From Chitinophagaceae bacterium (lineage in GTDB: Bacteria > Bacteroidota > Bacteroidia > Chitinophagales > Chitinophagaceae): a stretch of 8,216 nt of DNA. The position numbers and the translations under genes are program-made. This document shows, in pieces, positions 5,267 to 8,216 of the stretch. A model generated the notes under the pieces. It was not told the DNA's origin. It worked only from the letters and a program-made list of their open reading frames with translations, and made no database searches. The first letter of the stretch is position 1; every line of letters starts with the position of its first letter. Where the stretch lies: assembly GCA_019454915.1 (NCBI GenBank), contig JACFNM010000184.1:1-8216 (forward strand), given 5' to 3'.

Positions 5267-7876
5267 ATGGTAAACAATACTATGAATGAAGAACAGAAAA
5301 GATTAAAATTAAGTGGCTGGAAGACCTGGGGACCCTATCTATCATGTCGTCAGTGGGGAACAGTAAGAGAAGATTATAGTGCAGACGGCGAGGCCTGGCT
5401 CTATACCACACACGATATGGCGCGGAGTAAGGCCTGGCGTTGGGGGGAAGAAGGAATAGGAGGTATATGCGATGATAAGCAGATATTGTGTTTTGCTCCC
5501 GCTTTCTGGAATGGGAACGATCCCATTATCAAGGAACGGTTTTTTGGACTAACCAATTATGAAGGGAATCATGGGGAGGACGTGAAGGAGCTTTACTATT
5601 ATCTCGACTCTACGCCTACCCATTCTTACATGAAGATGCTGTACAAGTATCCTCAATCGGTTTTCCCATACGGGCAGTTGATAGACGAAAACAAGAGAAG
5701 AGGCCGCCTGGATCCGGAATATGAAATCATAGATACCGGTGTTTTTGATGAGGACAACTATTTCGATATTTTTATAGAATACGCAAAGGCGGAAACGGAT
5801 GATATCCTAATTAAATTAACCCTTTGCAACCGTTCTTCGCTACCTGCTTCCCTGGTCGTTCTGCCTACTTTGTGGTTTCGCAATACCTGGTCCTGGGGTT
5901 ACCATGATGAGAAGCCGGTTATTATTGTTAATAATAAAGAGACTATTGAAGCAACGCATCCCCGGTTGAAATTATTCCGCCTTTATACCGAAAAAGAAGA
6001 GGAACTGCTTTTTTGTGAAAACGAGACCAATACCCGCAGGCTCTATGGAACCGGAGAAATGAATGCATATTACAAAGATGGCATCAACGACTTTGTCGTT
6101 CATCAAACTCCCACCGTAAACAGTGGCAGGCAAGGCACGAAAGTGGCAGTTTTCCAAAAAGTTGATTTGAAAGCAAACGAAACACAGATACTTCGCTTGC
6201 GTCTGACGACGAGGCATTTTAACGATGCATTCGGCGATTTTAATGAAGTATTTCAAAAACGGATAGATGAAGCGGATAGCTTTTATGCGGATATTCAAAA
6301 AGGTCTGATGGATGATGATGAAAAAAATGTGCAACGGCAGGCCTTTGCGGGTATGTTGTGGAATAAGCAGTTTTATTATTATGATGTGGGAGAGTGGTTA
6401 AAGGGCGATCCTGCCATGCCGCCCCCGCCGGTCAGCAGGCTCTCGGGCAGAAACAGGGAATGGAAGCATTTAAATAATGCAGATGTAATTTCCATGCCGG
6501 ATAAATGGGAATATCCCTGGTATGCCACCTGGGACCTGGCCTTCCACTGCGTTACTTTTGCCATGATAGACCTGGACTTCGCCAAGAAGCAATTATTGCT
6601 ACTTACCCATGAATGGTATATTCATCCCAACGGGGAGATGCCGGCTTATGAATGGGCCTTTGATGATGCTAATCCGCCCGTACACGCCTGGGCCACCTAT
6701 AATGTTTATCTTAAGGACAAGGAAGTGAATGGCGGTAAGGGTGATACAGCGTTTCTTGAAACGGTTTTTCATAAGTTGCTGATCAATTTCACCTGGTGGG
6801 TGAATCGCAAGGATTCTACCGGTAATAATATTTTTGAGGGTGGATTCCTCGGCATGGACAACATCGGGTTGTTTAATCGCAACGAAATGCTGCCGGGAGG
6901 CGCCAAACTGGAGCAATCAGATGGAACCAGCTGGATGGCTGCCTATTGCTTAAACCTTATGCGGATAGCGCTCGAGCTGGCAGAGACCAACCCTGTATAT
7001 CAGGACATGGCTACCAAGTTTTTTGAGCATTTTATGTATATCGCGGGAGCTATGGCCATTATGGGTGAGGAAGACGCCGGACTGTGGGATGAAGAGGATT
7101 CATTTTATTATGATGAATTAAAAATGCAGGACGGAAAAGAAATCAAGTTGCGGATTCGATCACTGGTGGGCCTGATACCATTGTTTGTCGTGGAGATCTT
7201 GCATGATGACATTCTCCAAAATCAGCCTAACTTCACCAGGCGGCTTAACTGGTTTCTGAAGAACAGGCCGGTACTCTCCAGCCTTATTTCGAGGTGGAAG
7301 GAAAAAGGACAGAATGAAATGCATCTGCTCTCGCTGCTGCGCGGACACCGGATGAAAAGAATTCTGTACCGGATGTTAGATGAAACTGAATTTCTCAGCC
7401 CCTTTGGTGTGCGGTCTCTCTCGCGTTTCCATGCAGATCACCCTTTTGTGCTTAGCCACAATAGTGAAACCTATAGTATAGCATATAGCCCCGCGGAATC
7501 ACCGGTTCCGCTGTTTGGAGGCAATTCCAACTGGCGTGGACCTTTGTGGTTGCCCATGAATTATCTCATCATAGAGTCGCTAAAAAAATTTCATTTTTAC
7601 TATGGAGATGATTTTAAAGTGGAGTATCCAACTCATTCGGGTAATTATTATACCTTATTTGAAATAAGCCAATCACTTTCTACCAGGTTAAAGAAGTTAT
7701 TTCTGCGGGATGAAAACGGGAGGCGGCCTCTGTATGGAGATAATGAAAAACTGCAAAAAGATCCCCATTTCAGAGACTACCTGTTATTCTTCGAATATTT
7801 TCATGGCGACAATGGAAAAGGACTTGGCGCCAGTCATCAAACGGGATGGACGGGATTGATAGCGGGATTGTTTTAG
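5267..7876 (+). CDS. GH63/MGH1-like glycoside hydrolase (often annotated glucosidase)
   Basis: This 869-residue protein has no signal peptide or membrane segment, so it is probably cytoplasmic. The N-terminus carries WGPYLSCRQWGTVREDYSAD (21-40), FGLTNYEGNHGEDVKELYYY (93-112) and STPTHSYMKMLYKYPQ, hallmarks of a bacterial family in glycoside hydrolase clan GH63 with an MGH1 (mannosylglycerate hydrolase)-like domain. Residues about 1-340 form the beta-rich N-terminal part. The rest is an (alpha/alpha)6 barrel with YATWD (419-423), EQSDGTSWMAAYC (549-561), LDETEFLSPFGVRSLSR (704-720) and FGGNSNWRGPLWLPMNYL (750-767). Asp423 is my candidate acid catalyst and Glu744, in SPAES, a candidate base; both are inferences. 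Activity is likely on an alpha-glucoside or alpha-mannoside, and the true substrate is not settled by sequence. Two starts compete: Met1 and Met6 (5282). Neither has a clear Shine-Dalgarno site, and conservation probably begins after Met6. The gene is transcribed alone, divergent from the urea transporter. Confidence 0.88.
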   Translation: MVNNTMNEEQKRLKLSGWKTWGPYLSCRQWGTVREDYSADGEAWLYTTHDMARSKAWRWGEEGIGGICDDKQILCFAPAFWNGNDPIIKERFFGLTNYEGNHGEDVKELYYYLDSTPTHSYMKMLYKYPQSVFPYGQLIDENKRRGRLDPEYEIIDTGVFDEDNYFDIFIEYAKAETDDILIKLTLCNRSSLPASLVVLPTLWFRNTWSWGYHDEKPVIIVNNKETIEATHPRLKLFRLYTEKEEELLFCENETNTRRLYGTGEMNAYYKDGINDFVVHQTPTVNSGRQGTKVAVFQKVDLKANETQILRLRLTTRHFNDAFGDFNEVFQKRIDEADSFYADIQKGLMDDDEKNVQRQAFAGMLWNKQFYYYDVGEWLKGDPAMPPPPVSRLSGRNREWKHLNNADVISMPDKWEYPWYATWDLAFHCVTFAMIDLDFAKKQLLLLTHEWYIHPNGEMPAYEWAFDDANPPVHAWATYNVYLKDKEVNGGKGDTAFLETVFHKLLINFTWWVNRKDSTGNNIFEGGFLGMDNIGLFNRNEMLPGGAKLEQSDGTSWMAAYCLNLMRIALELAETNPVYQDMATKFFEHFMYIAGAMAIMGEEDAGLWDEEDSFYYDELKMQDGKEIKLRIRSLVGLIPLFVVEILHDDILQNQPNFTRRLNWFLKNRPVLSSLISRWKEKGQNEMHLLSLLRGHRMKRILYRMLDETEFLSPFGVRSLSRFHADHPFVLSHNSETYSIAYSPAESPVPLFGGNSNWRGPLWLPMNYLIIESLKKFHFYYGDDFKVEYPTHSGNYYTLFEISQSLSTRLKKLFLRDENGRRPLYGDNEKLQKDPHFRDYLLFFEYFHGDNGKGLGASHQTGWTGLIAGLF

Positions 7877-7928
7877 AATCAATAGCAGAAATTAGTAAGG
7901 AGGGGATAATTATTATCTCAAAGAATAA

Positions 7929-7953
7929 GAGCATGTCTTCTTAGGACATGCTC
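7929..7953. terminator. Shared hairpin between convergent genes
   Basis: GAGCATGTC and GACATGCTC form a perfect 9-bp stem with a 7-base loop (TTCTTAG). The hairpin lies 52 bases past the hydrolase stop and 52 bases past the stop of the opposing Bax inhibitor-like gene. On the minus strand it is followed by the T-rich TTATTCTTTG, so it fits best as a terminator for the Bax inhibitor-like gene. On the plus strand no T-run follows, but the hairpin could still protect or end the hydrolase transcript. Confidence 0.65.
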
Positions 7954-8005
7954 CTGCAATATCATCTGATAGATTATGCGACCCCTGACGAGTCTTCCCG
8001 ATTTA

Positions 8006-8216
8006 TTATTTACGACTATTAAGTTTAGCGAGTAAACGCAATATTTCAAGGTAAAGCCAAACGATCGTAACCAATAACCCGAAGGCACCATACCATTCCA
8101 TGAATTTTGGAGCACCTGCTTCCGATCCTTTTTCAATCATGTCGAAATCTATAATCAGATTCAAGGCTGCGATACCTACTACGAACAGAGAGAAAAAGAT
8201 ACCAAAAGTACTGCCC
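8006..8216 (-). CDS. Bax inhibitor-1/YccA family membrane protein (C-terminal part)
   Basis: Only the last 69 codons lie in the window; the gene enters from the right edge and ends with TAA at 8006-8008. The visible part has a hydrophobic helix (GIFFSLFVVGIAALNLIIDF), the polar segment DMIEKGSEAGAPKFMEWYGA, a second helix (FGLLVTIVWLYLEILRLLAK) and a short basic tail, NSRK. The IDFDxIEKG, APKxMEWYGAFGL and WLYLEILRLL pattern is typical of the Bacteroidota BaxI_1 (PF12811) branch of the Bax inhibitor-1/YccA proteins, which have about seven membrane helices. In related proteins a role in calcium leak or membrane-protein quality control is known; for this branch the role is unclear. It converges on the hydrolase gene, with 129 bases between the stops. 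Confidence 0.85.
   Translation of the reverse strand, partial: GSTFGIFFSLFVVGIAALNLIIDFDMIEKGSEAGAPKFMEWYGAFGLLVTIVWLYLEILRLLAKLNSRK

Noticed and set aside
7896..7904. A perfect Shine-Dalgarno-like TAAGGAGGG after the hydrolase gene.
   Set aside because: No ATG, GTG or TTG follows at a usable distance. The ATG 30 bases on gives only three codons before a stop, so no gene is supported.
7918..8136. A 72-codon open frame on the minus strand at the right edge.
   Set aside because: It overlaps the Bax inhibitor-like gene in another frame. The family motifs are all in the frame ending at 8006, so this is a shadow.

Overview
The window looks like chromosomal DNA of a Bacteroidota bacterium, probably Chitinophagaceae or a relative. 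That placement is inferred from protein families, from lipoprotein signals ending in loosely conserved lipoboxes, from poor Shine-Dalgarno sites, and from a perfect Bacteroidota-type -7 box (TAnnTTTG). No rRNA, tRNA, CRISPR array, transposase or integrase was found.

Layout. Positions 1-191 are non-coding as far as I can see. From 772 leftward on the minus strand lies an AT-rich gene for a small lipoprotein built of two tandem repeats. Its second repeat is cut short by a one-base frameshift, and the missing half can still be read in another frame down to 192. After a 306-base spacer with a terminator-like hairpin comes a long minus-strand gene (4141 to 1079). It encodes a 1020-residue lipoprotein with a beta-propeller dehydrogenase domain, HEAT-like repeats and a C-terminal cytochrome c domain. 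Upstream of it on the same strand, 88 bases away, is a urea transporter (5120 to 4230); the two may share a transcript.

A 146-base divergent region (5121-5266) separates these from a plus-strand gene (5267-7876) for a cytoplasmic GH63/MGH1-like glycoside hydrolase. This region carries a promoter -7 box, an imperfect inverted repeat overlapping it, and a leader stem-loop. The hydrolase converges on the 3' end of a Bax inhibitor-1/YccA-type membrane protein gene that runs off the right edge. A perfect 9-bp hairpin sits midway between the two stops.

The genes do not form an obvious single pathway. The dehydrogenase-cytochrome is probably periplasmic or outer-membrane anchored, the urea transporter is in the inner membrane and has no urease in view, and the hydrolase is intracellular. 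I see no convincing new multi-gene system. The most informative unexpected feature is the frameshifted tandem-repeat lipoprotein.
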